NCBI GenBank assembly: GCA_002633005.1 | Contig: NMRA01000260.1 | Coordinates: 499,292 to 563,291, forward strand | DNA length: 64,000 nucleotides | Source of the DNA: Phoronis australis | Taxonomy: Eukaryota > Phoronida > Phoronidae | Direction: 5' to 3' | Shown: positions 1 through 13,000 of the stretch, one piece after another | Numbering within the stretch: the first letter of the stretch is position 1 | How the letters are laid out: the number at the start of each line of letters is the position of its first letter | Position numbers and translations under genes: made by a program | Notes under the pieces: generated by a model | What the model saw: only the letters and a program-made list of their open reading frames with translations | The model's database searches: none | Told to the model about the DNA's origin: nothing

Positions 1-1145
1 GCAGGTGTTATTATTGTATTCAAATGTTTCTTTTACGAGTCGTTTGTGCAATGTTTACATGTTGACCGGCCTGAGATGAGTTTTTGTTAATTTGATTCAT
101 GAGCATTGATGTCATTAGTATGTAAATATATGCAATGGATTTGCCCACGTGACGTTGCTCTATCTCCCCGTACTACCGAGTTAGGCAATACGGAGACTTT
201 CCCGTGGACCGTTTTTTGGGTTTGTCATCAGCTCGCGATGTTAAGCTCTCATTTTTATTCAATACTTTCAGTTCTGTTTTAATTGAACGGTAACCACTAA
301 CTGAATCGATAAATCTACATGCGTTATAAATTGGTGAAAACGCACTTGCGACATAGTGAATCGGTCGTAGGACTTGTTTCAAACGACAAGCGTGGTTCGG
401 GATTCGGTGCTTGCCCGTCAACATTCGCCTAACTGCAGAGGGATAACGAAGAGAATATAGATTTTATTAGGCGGTCCGAGAAAACGCTTGAAATAGCAGT
501 TTGTGGAAAATAAAACATTTCTATTGCTCAATCCACTTTTAATTACAGGTAAACATAATATAGACGCAAATTATGAATCTGTGTGAAGCTTACTTGAGAA
601 TAACTAACAACGTTTTGCCAGCCATTGCCTTCTCGGTGACTTTTTCCTGACAAACTTCAAAAGAAGAAACCTAACTGGTTTTAAAACCTAAAATCTCATT
701 GTGGGACACGAGGCAACTAGCTAAAAGGTCAAGCGTATATTCTTGCCAATGAGCAGACGCTGTGTCAATAATGTTTACTGCTACGTGAGGCGTAGCGAAA
801 GCTAGGAGAGATTGCGGAAGAGTGTGGCAAAAAAGTAGCCTGTGACATCCACATATAGCCTTTTCTCGCTATAATACGTCTACTACGACTCAGGTAAAAG
901 CATTTTGGGATCGGCTATTCATAATCCATGTGGGGTAATGAAAAGGTATCTTCTCAACCAGGACCGTAAGCTGCGTCATATCACACAGTCAACTGGGACA
1001 GTAGTGTGACTAAGAGCAGGGCTCACAAAGAACTGCTTCCTGCTGTGTGTGAACGTCACTCAGTATTTACAACTGTCAGCAAAATTCTAAGCCTTGATAC
1101 AAAGTACTTACACCCTCTACTTGAGTTTTAGGACTTTACACTTGA
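1..1145. other. intergenic, no gene recognised
   Basis: The stretch is broken by stops in all frames. A frame joining the pseudogene that follows may begin near 1030, but it is interrupted by stops, including a TGA at 1143. I see no RNA gene or repeat here. Confidence 0.4.
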
Positions 1146-1517
1146 GAAAACTGCACCAGTGCGTTTAAAGGCAAAGGGAAGGTTGACTTCCTTAAAAAGC
1201 TGGAAAAGAGTCCAAACTTTTACCGTGCATTCAGGCAACTTGGCTTTGACTTAGATGTAAGTTCTGAAGTTTTAAAAGAGTTGGAAAAGTTCACCTGCCC
1301 CATGTCCGGTCCGAGTAGTGAGTCATCGATACCTGTAGATGCTACTAGTGCTAAGATGTTGTGCAAAATGGTTGATGAAGATAAAATTCTCACATACATG
1401 TACAAATCCAAAATTGACCTTGCTCGACTTCTCCCGTGCCTATCTGTACTGAAATCTTACATCCAGCGAGTATTGCCGTGTCGCCTTGTACAGGCGCGCT
1501 TGAGAACCCATAACTGA
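1146..1517 (+). pseudogene. fragment of uncharacterised repeated protein with CTSAFKGKGK motif
   Basis: A 123-codon open stretch follows a TGA at 1143-1145 and ends at a stop at 1515-1517, with no start codon at its 5' edge. Its opening residues, CTSAFKGKGK, match from memory a motif of the form GCDTTSAFxGKGK seen in many hypothetical proteins of cnidarians, molluscs and deuterostomes. In those proteins it precedes a helical segment and an EFTC motif; here the corresponding residues are YRAFRQLGFD and LEKFTCPMSG. The known family is often multicopy and its function is unknown to me. Downstream, 1518-1740 is broken by stops, so this looks like a decayed remnant rather than an exon. The alternative is one exon of a gene lying mostly outside the window. 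Family assignment rests on recollection, not a search. Confidence 0.45.
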
Positions 1518-1749
1518 ACAGCCAAAACCTTATGACGAAGGACAAGGTTGGATGCGGACTGATGAAAGAGCGTTAGAACCTGTGTGATCGCGTGGTCCTA
1601 TCTTACCAAACTCACTGACTAATCTCTTGATCACCGACGTTCGTAAAATGGTCGGAAAGAACTAAATGACGACTTGCACGGAAGTTTCACGGAAAGCGAT
1701 GAAAGTGACATCGAGTGAAGGAATATGTATGCAGCGATATAAACGCCTA

Positions 1750-3320
1750 ATGATTGCCCATAGTTCTGCCATCATTTCCTGCTTTTTTCATTGAGATATT
1801 TAAAATATTTGTTGAAATTCGGTTTATTAAGAAGCTGGTAATGTGAACATTGAAAGTTGCACATTTAGTGTTTTCATTTTGGCTTATGTACACTTTCAGT
1901 GTAGTTTTGATTGTAAGTTACCGTATCATACAAATGACATGCAATAGATTATAAAGAAAGTTATTTCATCGAAATGCTTAACCCTTAAACTATCTGTTTT
2001 GACACTTGATTAGTTCAAACACAGGTACAACAAAGTGAGATATCGTCAAATAACGAAAAATCGGTAAATGCGGCTCTAGTTTGCATAAATTGCACGTGAG
2101 ACACTTGTTCGGCTTGTTAAATTTGTTCGGTTTTGATACATATTTTTCTGTGTAAAAACGCAGCTTAGAATTTGAAGTCCAGGGGATGCACCGGGGAGCA
2201 CACATTTCGACTCAACTAAAATGAATGTACTGTCATCAAATTACATTTTAGTAGATTAGTGTCAAAATTGTAAAAAAAATCAAACTACCTGAAAATGCAA
2301 GATATTTGTGCTTGAGTTACGACTAAAAACTCGACTCAACATTTTAACTAGTGCACAAGTACACGTACATTCCATGAATAAGCAATTAGCTGTTAGGTGC
2401 AGTAACGTGACGTCACATCAAACTCCAACAAAGATTCAACAAAAACGTTGTTTTGACGCTAATGCGTTTCGACTCAACTGCCAAATACTTGTACATGTAC
2501 ATGTAATTATCGCAAGATATTTATCTTACGTTTTGGACGCAGAGACTGACAAAGTTCAGTTGAAGAATATGCAGTTCATGTTGAAAACCACACCGTTGTA
2601 CAAGTAAGACGCACTGCAAGCAGGCAACGACTCCATTGATAACGTAGAAAAAAGTAAGTCTGTCATCTTGAACGGTAACAAACGTGAATTTGGTAAAAAA
2701 CAAAAAGTTTTAACCATAACTCTGAGCACACCAAGGTCTTAAATTGCCTGGTGTAATAAACAAATCGGAATGTTGACTTGCATTTGCCTACAGGTACGTC
2801 ACATTGCCAAACTTCAATTCAATCAACTTCCTTCTGTTCTTTGTTTTGTATATCATGGTGACGCAATATGGCGCCAAGATATACTTCATGTTTTAGTGAT
2901 TAATGTGTGTGGATAGCGAAATATATCTACCAAAACAAAAGTCCGCGCAATAACGAGTTTAAACTTCAGCAGACCGTTGCGTAGACAAAGAATATCAAAA
3001 TGTCAACAGGTTCCAGGTTCAACCTCTTTCATCAGAGGAAAAGTTCCAGGGTGAACCCTAGTTGGTGATCATAGCCACAAATTCCACGTTTATTCCATGC
3101 AAGCGAAAAATCAGCGATTGCGCTTGACGCGTGTCAATGTCACTAATTAACTCCTGAGCGCACCCAGCCTAAAATACAAGGGGACTCAAATTCTTCGGTA
3201 TGCGTACCTTTTACTTATAAAGAAATCAACGAAGACAAAAAAGTAACCCCGACAGGTTCTGGCCTACGAATTGTGCATCCGCGCAGGATTCTTTTGGATT
3301 TGTGGGCACTCGTCCCATTT
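1750..3320. other. intergenic, downstream of gene A
   Basis: There is no supported coding region. ACATGTAC-type words occur near 2490. A possible polyadenylation signal for gene A lies at 3089-3094. Confidence 0.4.
3089..3094 (-). promoter_or_regulatory. candidate polyadenylation signal of gene A
   Basis: AATAAA on the minus strand, about 590 nt past the gene A stop codon. This hexamer is common by chance in AT-rich DNA, so it is only a candidate. Confidence 0.25.
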
Positions 3321-3321
3321 G

Positions 3322-3665
3322 CTTGGACTTTTTGTTTCGTTAAGGCGGACCTTTTTGCCCAATTCGCCAAATTGGGTGGCTGGTTCGAGCCCCCTCCCCC
3401 CTCCCCCCTCCCGTGGGTGCACACATCGCCATTAAACCTGTGTTTTGAATCATGCGTTCATCCAGGGGGGCTCGGGGGGCTCGAACCAGCCCCCATTTGG
3501 CGAAGTGGACAAAAAGGTCCGTCTCAGAAAAACAAAAAGTCCAACAAAACGAGACAGAAGTCCACTAAACCCCATTTTTAGTCCTGCCGTTTTTTGTCAG
3601 CAAAAGTCCACATCGCTAGAAGTTCGAGCCCTCCATATTCAAAGGCTGGGTACGCGCATGTGAAT
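3322..3665. repeat. inverted-repeat element abutting the gene A stop codon
   Basis: Two arms of about 80 bp, roughly 3322-3410 and 3460-3543, are imperfect reverse complements. Each contains a TTCGCCAAAT core followed by GGCTGGTTCGAGCCCC. C-rich runs and a short loop separate them. The tail (3600-3665) ends in GGCTGGGTACGCGCATGTG, a sequence that recurs near 13360, 15650, 36990 and 49670 in other small elements. The element ends about 20 bp from the gene A stop codon, so it would supply the start of the 3' UTR. Confidence 0.65.
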
Positions 3666-3683
3666 GCGTGCACAATCATGCGC

Positions 3684-4007
3684 TCAAGGTCGTTTTAACA
3701 AAAGCGCCAAAGCTGCAACCACGCAGATTATCAAGTACATAATCAAAAACAGTCGATCTAGCACCATGCCTACTTTACGCCAATCGTCTTCCAAAGCGCT
3801 TTGCTCGTCCTCCGCTCGATGGCGTGCCAACATTGCGCCCTCGATGCTTTTCAATCGGTCGCCAATGACGCACAAAGGAGAATTGCCGCACACAACAGAG
3901 TCACCGGATTTCTTCTCATTCCAGCTCTGATTCCAGTTAGCGATGTCTTCTACTTGTGTTTCAGATTCTTTTCGGATTCCATTTAGTTGGGCACATTTGC
4001 CGTTTTC
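3684..4007 (-). CDS. Gene A exon 10 (amphipathic helix, M4, stop)
   Basis: 324 nt including TGA. An acidic linker leads to a charged helix (DRLKSIEGAML, AEDEQSALEDDW) and M4 (VLDRLFLIMYLIICVVAALA), ending KRP with almost no extracellular tail. Helix and M4 are strongly conserved with gene B, while the linker is not. Confidence 0.92.
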   Translation of the reverse strand, partial: ENGKCAQLNGIRKESETQVEDIANWNQSWNEKKSGDSVVCGNSPLCVIGDRLKSIEGAMLARHRAEDEQSALEDDWRKVGMVLDRLFLIMYLIICVVAALALLLKRP

Positions 4008-7000
4008 CTGAGAAAACAAACATGGTCCGTTTCATCAATTGTGGTACGCCCGAGTTTACCTGTAGGTCCTAACAAGGAGGCAACGCTGTATTTTTACAAT
4101 AACGGAATTGACCTATCGCAAGCTCCGCCCCCCTGCAAAAAGTTTACAAACAACAGGTTTTACCCGACAATGTGTTGTCTGTCTGGTAAAATGGCGACTC
4201 GGAAACGAAGGTGTATCAAGAAGGCTGCGTTGCGATTGGTCAGTTAATCACGTAAAAGAAGTGTGTGTCCGTAACTTCAAAGAATCAACCGTAAAGAACA
4301 ACTGAGCTCTGGACATTTAATAAAACTGCGACCTGTCAGAAAATCGTAAGAGTAATGCCATGCCCGTGAGTCGCAAAGTCGCACAATAAATCCTTATATG
4401 TATTGCAGCGTCACTTGTTTTGTTTCATGTTTTTGGATTAAATATTTCGTTTTTGTTTTCCGCGTTCACATGCATATATACGGCTACACATTTCCTCGCC
4501 ACTCTCTATCGTCCGTCCGTCCGGCGACAGCCGCTGTGTCTCCTTAACACGTTGAAAATGTTTCTGAAATTCGGCAACGGGTTTCCTACAATCATGACCA
4601 CATACACCGACGGAACCGTCTACCGTTTGGAATTTGCAATTTCGGCTTGAACGAATTAGCATTGTGTGGGACGTGAGCATTCATTGGGAATTTCGGGAGT
4701 GTAATTTTTGACAGACGATTTCCCGTATAGATAAAATGGAGAGGAATAACACGCTTTTGTGTATAGTGTCACATTTTGTATTCACGGTTCGTTATCGCGG
4801 TGTTCCGACAGGCCGTATCTGTCTACTATTTGTTAAATACAGTTGGATGGTTCAAGAATGCTGTAAAAGGGAAATAGATTTTATAAATGATAGCATTTTC
4901 GAACGAATAGTCAACTTTGTAACATCCATTTTGTCCTTTGCTGCACAAGATTTGGAAAATGGAATATTTCTGCCTTACCTGGCAAGGACTGACTTCCGAC
5001 TTTTTCTGTTCAATCCCGCTGCATTCCACGTCAAAGCAGAGAATTCGAGCCAAACCTTTCAGTATCAACACCTCGACCCATTTTGGCAGTGGCTTTCCAC
5101 GGCCCCCACGGAAGTGGACGTGAATAACAAATGCTGATAACAGTGTCGTTACAGAGAGCATGGTCACGATCACGGCAAAGAACTCTCCTGTAAAGAAGAT
5201 TTATTCCGTATGTGATTCTCCTGCACATGAAAAATCAGATTCAGGCTTCGGCATTATGTTTTAAACGTAGTCCTGATAACAATTTTAACTTATTTTATTA
5301 CTTAATCTCAGCAAATCTGCAGATGTTTCTGAAAATCGCGGATCCAGTGGCAGTGTCAAGCAATGAAAATAAACATATCAGACTGACCCACTGCCGCCTC
5401 ACTTTCGTCTACAGCTTGACCTTTATTTTCACGTTGTGATAATGTTGCATGCGAATTTGGCAGAGAGTGATAATAGAATGCCTCTGTGATAAAAACAGCC
5501 GTGCAGCCTAGATAGTGAAGTTATGTGCCATGGGAGTGTCTGTTCCTTAATATGACAAGATCTGTTGAGCGTTGCACACGAAGGGTTTAGTTTAATCTCA
5601 CTGTTTAGAGATGAGTGGGAACGTTGATATGGAATAACTTCTCTGGCAGAGGTTGTGGGTAGGGATAACATAAAAAAATTGTTGATTTGAAGCTTATTTG
5701 TAAGACACTGACGGTGCGTCTCGAAGTTGTCCAATCTAAACGTGCCTGTTGAAATCACAGTATTTGATATGAGCCAATGGAAAGTAGCCTTAGACATAGC
5801 ATTCCTCGCCAAAAATTTGTAAAATGCTTGATCCGCCAGGTGATGCTTACCGCCATGACACACGCTCGCCTTAACCAATCATAACAACGCATAGGTAGGT
5901 CAAAGGTTACGAAGCTTGTACAAGTAAGTGGCATCAGCCTGAGGCCGAAGTCAGTCTTGTCTCTCAACCAATACTGGTCAAGATTAGTAATTGGAACTTA
6001 TGGAAATTCACAACCCACCCTGTGGGAATGATTGGTGGATCAACGGGGTGACAGCTGTCTGCTGACAGAACCACAACCAATATGAACTGATGGCCGTTTG
6101 GCGCATCGGGCTGACAGTGCGCATACTAAATTGCTTTTTATTAATCCTCAGATGTTTGCCAATACATGTATATTGGGTGTGGAATCCATTACTACGTAAA
6201 ATGAGGCGGCGGGCAGTGTTGTTATGAACTCTATTATAAGACGGTAACTAACAGACATTTCCACCGTTCCCTGACCCACGCAACAAAATTTGACCCAGTT
6301 TAGTGATTATGTTCACTTTTTTACATACCCCATAGCCAGAACAACATTTAAATCATTAAACAAATCGCCGATATTTTCACCGGTAAATATTGTGAGTGCC
6401 AAAAATGAAACAACTTTTTGAAGACAACCGTTAAATCATCTACTTACAGCCGAGAAAGTGGAATTTGTGTAATTCCAACTTTTTTTCCTATGATCATCTC
6501 GTATGCGGGAATGGGCAAAACAACGATTCCTACCAATTGTCATCAAATCTCTCTTCAACAGAATGCATATTCCATTGCAAGAAAGCCAACCAATCAGTAA
6601 CATTTCTCGTTTCGCCACTATTCGTGCATCCATTTTTTGGAAGAGAAGTGGAAATTTTTTCGAAAAAGCAATTGGGCAGCAATCTCTGAATACTCCTGGT
6701 CGCCGCTTAGGCTGTCTGCAAAATCGGTGGCAAAACGACTTCTACCAAAATCTTGACTTAAACCTGAGTCTTGTGCTCAAATACTGACTTCAGGATAATC
6801 GTTAACATACGCCTGAACGGGGCAACTTTAAAACTTTAAGAAACGAGGAAAAAATTAAGCAATGACACTAATATTTGGCAATAACAAGTCTTATCATACA
6901 CTCTCTGTGGCCATTGTGCTATCGGCAATTTGTGAAGTTATCTCCCATGACTATTAAGTGCTGATAAATTTTGTTCCTGTGTATTTCTTATGGCGGTCTG

Positions 7001-10000
7001 CTGGAATGATTTGTACAGGTTACAAAATTCTGACGATGAGCATAGCCTCCTGTCTCAGGCCTTACATGTACGTCAAGTGAACGAAGTATTGGACTTTCGA
7101 ATTCATTCTTTGGATGACAATTCCGCAGCGACTGGGCAATGATTCTCATTCTAGACCGTGTCCTGCTTTTCACTCAATTCAGCAAAGCCGGAAACAACAT
7201 TTGGATTGGCCCATACTTTTCCCACTGATTCCTGCACGCGCTTTACACCAAAGTCCGAACAAGGGCATGCGCACTGATGCTCACACACAAAATTTATTTC
7301 TTCGTGCCAATGAAACATCCTTGTACAGTGTCAATCCACCAGAAATGTCACTGTGAAAAAATGAAGTCCTCCTAAATGTCAGGGCAACTGACCTCTGTAG
7401 CTGAAAGTAATTGTGTGCACATTTTGTGCAGGCAGTTACATCGTTTTGAAAACATGTGAATACAATAATAAACACTCTTTTATATTCTTTGAAACTGCCC
7501 TTTTTCAGTGCCTGTCAGCCAAATACACACGACAAATTCTGATCAGTCAACACAGTTGGTCTCATAGTTTTTCATAAAGTTATTGCCTTTCCGTTGCCAA
7601 ATAGAACATCGGAACAATAAGTGACTCAGGAAAATGCTTTTGATTCTATTGCGGTTGAACAACCTCAAAATTCCGTATTCAAAAATGCGCTTTTACGCAT
7701 TGCCTGTGATCCCAACCTGCACACAGGCGGCAACGTTCAAAACCAAAAAGCGACTGATTGCAAGTCCACTTAGACAGCTACACGGGTAACATAAGCAAAA
7801 TAAATGTTATAAGAGCTTAACAAGACAGAGCTAGAGAATTACCCAACAATGGTATGGACCTGGAGGTCGGTGGCATCTTATCAGCCATCAGTAACATTAT
7901 GAAGGACAGCGCCACCAACATAGTGACGCAGAGACCAATCTTCTCGCCCTCGTTAGAAGGCAGTATGTATGCCAGCATACCAATGGCGGCAATCAGGCAT
8001 GATGGAAGAACCTACAGAGGGAATACATGAATAGTACATTAAGATAAAACGTGTTGCATGCAGCACGTTTGGCAATAACTGCTAAGCTCTGATTTACAGT
8101 TCCTTTACCGTAATTTTTGTTAAGAGTACTGGAAAAATGTTTCAAGCCAACTTTTCGCCATTTGTAAGTGAATGCAAGGTTGATCTCTTTCTATGGCTTA
8201 CATAGAACAACTTATAAACCATATTCAAGCAGTCGCCATTTTAAAAGTGATCCTCTTTTCAGGTGTTAAAAACAATGCATTTGGCTCTTAAATACAACGC
8301 AAAACGTGATTTTTTTCGCGTACGTCGTTATACGTGTATCCATGTCTCAAATGCGTTGCCTTTAAACCATAAAGGAGGCTCACTACTAAAATGGCGGCAG
8401 CTTGAATAAGGTCTACACTGTGTAAATGACATATTAAAATGGAATTAGCAAAAATTCATTTTCGAAGAAGTGGGTGTACCGCCCGAAGACCACCAAGAGC
8501 GAGGCCGTTCACTACTAGTATAAGGGGTCCCGCTTTTTGACCGCTTTGGAGCGGGCCCTACATTAATATAAGGGGCCTCGCGTTTTGACCTCCTTCAGAC
8601 GTTGCCGAATATATAAATATGTGAATACCCGCTTTGGCCTCCTTCTGGTGGGCCGCCTGTATTGATATACATGTAGATATCCAGCTTTTGAAGATTGAAG
8701 GTTGATTTCTTTCCAATGTTATTTTAATAAGATTAATTTATTTAAAACGAACTTGTTTTAAGATTTTCGCACAGCACCAAGACAAAAAGGTTTAGTTTGT
8801 GTTTTTTCAATATCGAATCGGTGGTATTTTCTTTAGCTGTTCACTTCTTGAAAACAGACCAACCGAAAAGAGCAGAAAATATCCTATTGCATACAGGTGT
8901 ACGTTCCCTTGTGCAGTTGCTAGATAAAGGGAACAGAAAAGGCATACGACCACTGCTGAAATTGATGCAGGAGTGTTTTTTTTGTAGGCGGTGAGAGCAG
9001 GTCCTCTCAATGAACTGAATAAATTTCTTCTGCGCACTTTGAATTGTTGTACAGCAATAGCTACATGTAAGACTTCATGAAATTAATTATTTGTAAGATT
9101 TTGCTTGTTCAAGCACAATAGAATTGTATTTAAGGAATTTGACAGCATTGGGCAGTAATTGCTGTGAAATTTTATGACATCTTTATTCAAATTGGATGAT
9201 AACAGAATCTTTAGATTTGAGTAAATGAAACAGTGTCAGACAACCGCTGCCTAGAAATATTCTAAATTGATGCATCTTTTCATTACTCGACTATTGTTGA
9301 CAATTGGCCAAATCAAAGAAAAGGAAGACATAACAACATCAGTTACGTAAATTCTGCTAGACTCACCAAGTTAAAACTAACATACAACGATCTTCTCTTT
9401 AAATACAGGGAGAACGTCAAATCCGGGAATTTCTCGTCCGTGTGGTTGTAACCGACAACATTTCTCTCAACTGGAAATTTTTCAAGAATCCATTCGTTGT
9501 TTTCTGGAAAAAAATGACGACATGGTCTTTCAACTGTTGATGGAGTTCCATGAAATTTTCATTCAAGAACACATTCTTAGATAACCATAGATGAAGCCAT
9601 TACACGATTAAACAATTTGTAACTGGGGTACAGAAATCAACCAAAGGGTAGAAAACTCCAAACATCCGAGTCAAGAATATGTACATGTAAGTATTCTGGA
9701 ATCTCAACAGATTGCTATTGTAAAATGTGTTGCATAAACTTAAGTAGGAAAAGGAAAAAGATACCACTGACGCAATACATTTCTAACTTTGGTACTTAGC
9801 CTGCCTGCGTATTATAATGCAGTAACACTGGCTTGTTGTCAGTGTTCGACAGAACTCTGCCAGACCATTGAAATGGAGAGGAGGTACATGTATCCCGCAT
9901 GGGCTTTGGAGTCACTCCCCAAATTGTTTAAGAAAAAAAAAAACACTTTGCGAAATGAGGGTAACCGCAGACGTAAAACTACGTGCTCATCAGTCTGCCT

Positions 10001-13000
10001 CTATTGAGCGACATATGAGTTGACAGCTCACGTCAAGGTGTGAAAATACATCAACAATTGAAGTGAACTAATGGCGGGTTCATTCATTTCCCCTTGGCAT
10101 GAGCTGTCAGCTCAACCGTGGTTCAATTAAGGGTGACACCTGAGCTCATAAACCTCCGTTTTAGAGGGGCCCTTAAAAAGACACGTGGGTTTTTGTTCCA
10201 CACCCTCTGTGGTCGTGACGTTAACCTGTTGCTGAACAGCAGAAATTCACCTAAGAATTGAAAAACCACATGACAGTTTTCCTTGTGAAGGGTTATAAAC
10301 CTGAGGTAAGTTCCGTAGACCCAGCTCATTATGCCCTTGCAGTGACAAATCTTCCCATAAAACGGAGACATTTAATTTGATCTCATAATTCACGAATTGT
10401 GTTCCATTCAAACTTCACCGACAAATCACTTCAATGTTCACCATTTTGCTAGTTTACGAAAGTAAGCCCCCGAGCGAAAAAACCTTGCCCTTCAATCGCG
10501 TGATTTTGTGACGTGTTTTGTGATATGTTCACAAGATTCTCGAATCTACGAAACGCTGTACTTTTGCCAGTTTCTGCAACATTGTGAGGTATTGTTGCAC
10601 TTTTAAGACTTGTTAAGAAATAAATTGTCTTTTTCGTAGTGGAATTGCAAACCAGTAGCTCTACCTAAAGGTAGGTTCTCTCCTTAAAATGCAAATCCGA
10701 CACAAGTACTAGGTGGAAATGAATTCTCTTTTAATATTAATTCAGCTTTCTGTCCTTATTCTACATATTTTACTGATTCTGACCCCTATTAATTTCAAGC
10801 CAAATCTGCTCCTGCATTGCTCGCTTCATATCGCCTCATATAAATACATGTATACCTCTGATGGCCTGGAGCCAACAAAGATTCGCCCCTGATTTTACAT
10901 GTACTGTACAAGGAGCTTACCTTTGTAAACAGTTGTATCCCCAGTCTTTCCTACGGGGTGGATATCTAGTTGAGCCAAACTAAACACCCACGATCCGAAC
11001 TTCATGTGACACACCTATTAACAAAATACGAATTCAAAAAGTTGCCGTGAACAAGCGAGGAGCATTCGTCACAGTGCATTGACATAGGCTGGGAGTAAAA
11101 AATTCAGTGGAAAAGCATTTCCTTTATCTACTAAAAATATGCTGAAATAAATAAAACTATCGATCGTTTTTACTTTACTTCAAAGCGTGTATTATTTAAT
11201 TACCTGTTTATCGAACGGGAAGTACGTGACATCTAGCGGACAGAAACTCGTCAGTGTGGTGGGAAATCTCCAGTACACGCGACCGTCGTGCATGACGACT
11301 ATCAGAGAATCGTCATTCGAAAGCCTGAAATTACTGCCGACAGCACTATAGGGAAAAGAATAACAGTCTGCGTGAGAATTGAGACACATTAATATGCCCC
11401 ACTTAAAAAGGCTAATAAGCCCGCCTTTTTTCAATAAGTTGAGTTTTGATTTAGACATCTTGCCTCTATATATGAAATTGGTCTCAACTCCTTCTTTAAT
11501 AATGCGGGAATTGATTTTGGTCTTGCAAAACTGTCATCTCGTTATTCCTCGAGACCATGCTTATCGAACAAAGTGTCATCACGTGGCAAGTCTGCAACTT
11601 TCATAGTCACCTCTCAAGTAACAACCAACTGCCATCTTTTTAACTCAGAAATCAAAACTATTTTGCATAAGAATAAGTTGCGGCCAGTTTCATGACGGGA
11701 AATGGTCTGAATGGTTTTTGTGATAACTGGGGGATTTGTAGACGGTTTAACGTCAAGAAAAGTTTAACTAGTAACAAAAAGGCATACCCAAAGTTTCGAC
11801 AAATTCTTCCCCTTTGCGACCATACGTTTTACAGTGCACTTGCACTCGCTTGTACTATGATTCATTTCCTTGTTATTCGAATAGACACACAGAGCGGTTT
11901 TCAAGAGAAATTTAATCCCTGACATCGTTTTTTTCAGGGAGTGGTTAGGACAATTTAATTCAAAAATACGACTAGGGCATGGAATCCATTGTACAACTTT
12001 GCCTTTATATAGGTACACGACAACTGAAGACTATTATATCATACGAGCCTGTTTTTTTCATTTTTAACTAGTGTGATTTGAATCCCAATTCAGTTGTTTA
12101 GCGCAGATTGTTATCACCATTTCAACTGCATACAATGTCAGTCAAAAAGAAGCTACTGTCTTAGTCTAGTCTGCATCAATTGGCCAATCTCCAAAACCGT
12201 ATTTATCATGCCCTTTAAAAATCTCACCTACTGGCATCGTTTTCAAGGTATACGCCAGACTACAATGCTCTAGAATACAAGTACCTACAAGTCTTGGAGC
12301 ACACTGTGCGGAAATAGCACCATCTTCCGCCAAATTACCTAGTGCAATGCTGAAAGACTATCGTGTTCCTTCTGTTTTAAGTCTCCATCTGCGTCAGGCT
12401 TACAATGTCAACGAAACATGATGAACGTTATCGTGCTTTTTTAGTTGAGTAAAACCAAATTCTTTCTTCGGAGGTTGGGGCGTTTTGAAGCGTCAATAAC
12501 CGAACGTGCATTACAACATTGGGGAGGCATGATATCAAAACAATTATCAGTTGTTGAAAAATTATTAATAGATTAGGGGTAGTAGCATTTAGTTTCACAT
12601 TCTTTGTGGATTTTACATCTGTGAAAAGAAAGTTACAAAATCGACTAGATAAGACGAACCTGTTATAAAGAACAATATCGGGAAGCCAAACGTTTTTTGA
12701 TGACAACTCCGTTCTGGTAACTCCTTGGTAGTCGGACACGTTCCACTTAAGAGAGGCGTCATACCAAGACTGGAAGAATGTTGAAGACTGATTAAGAAGC
12801 CCTTGATTTTCTGTCTCGAAAATAAAAGGGGACGAAAACTGATGTTTTTGTAAGAACGTTGCAACAAAAACAACAATTTTTAAATTATCATGAAAACCTG
12901 AAAAATCTCTCTCAAAAGGTGGCAGAACCATCCGTGGACACGAAAGTCGAACAGCACTATTGGGGTATTTAATTCTTCTTTGATTTTACAGAACGTACAC

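Noticed and set aside
4736-5137. 133-codon plus-strand open frame
   Set aside because: It lies antisense over gene A exon 9 and is a shadow of that exon.
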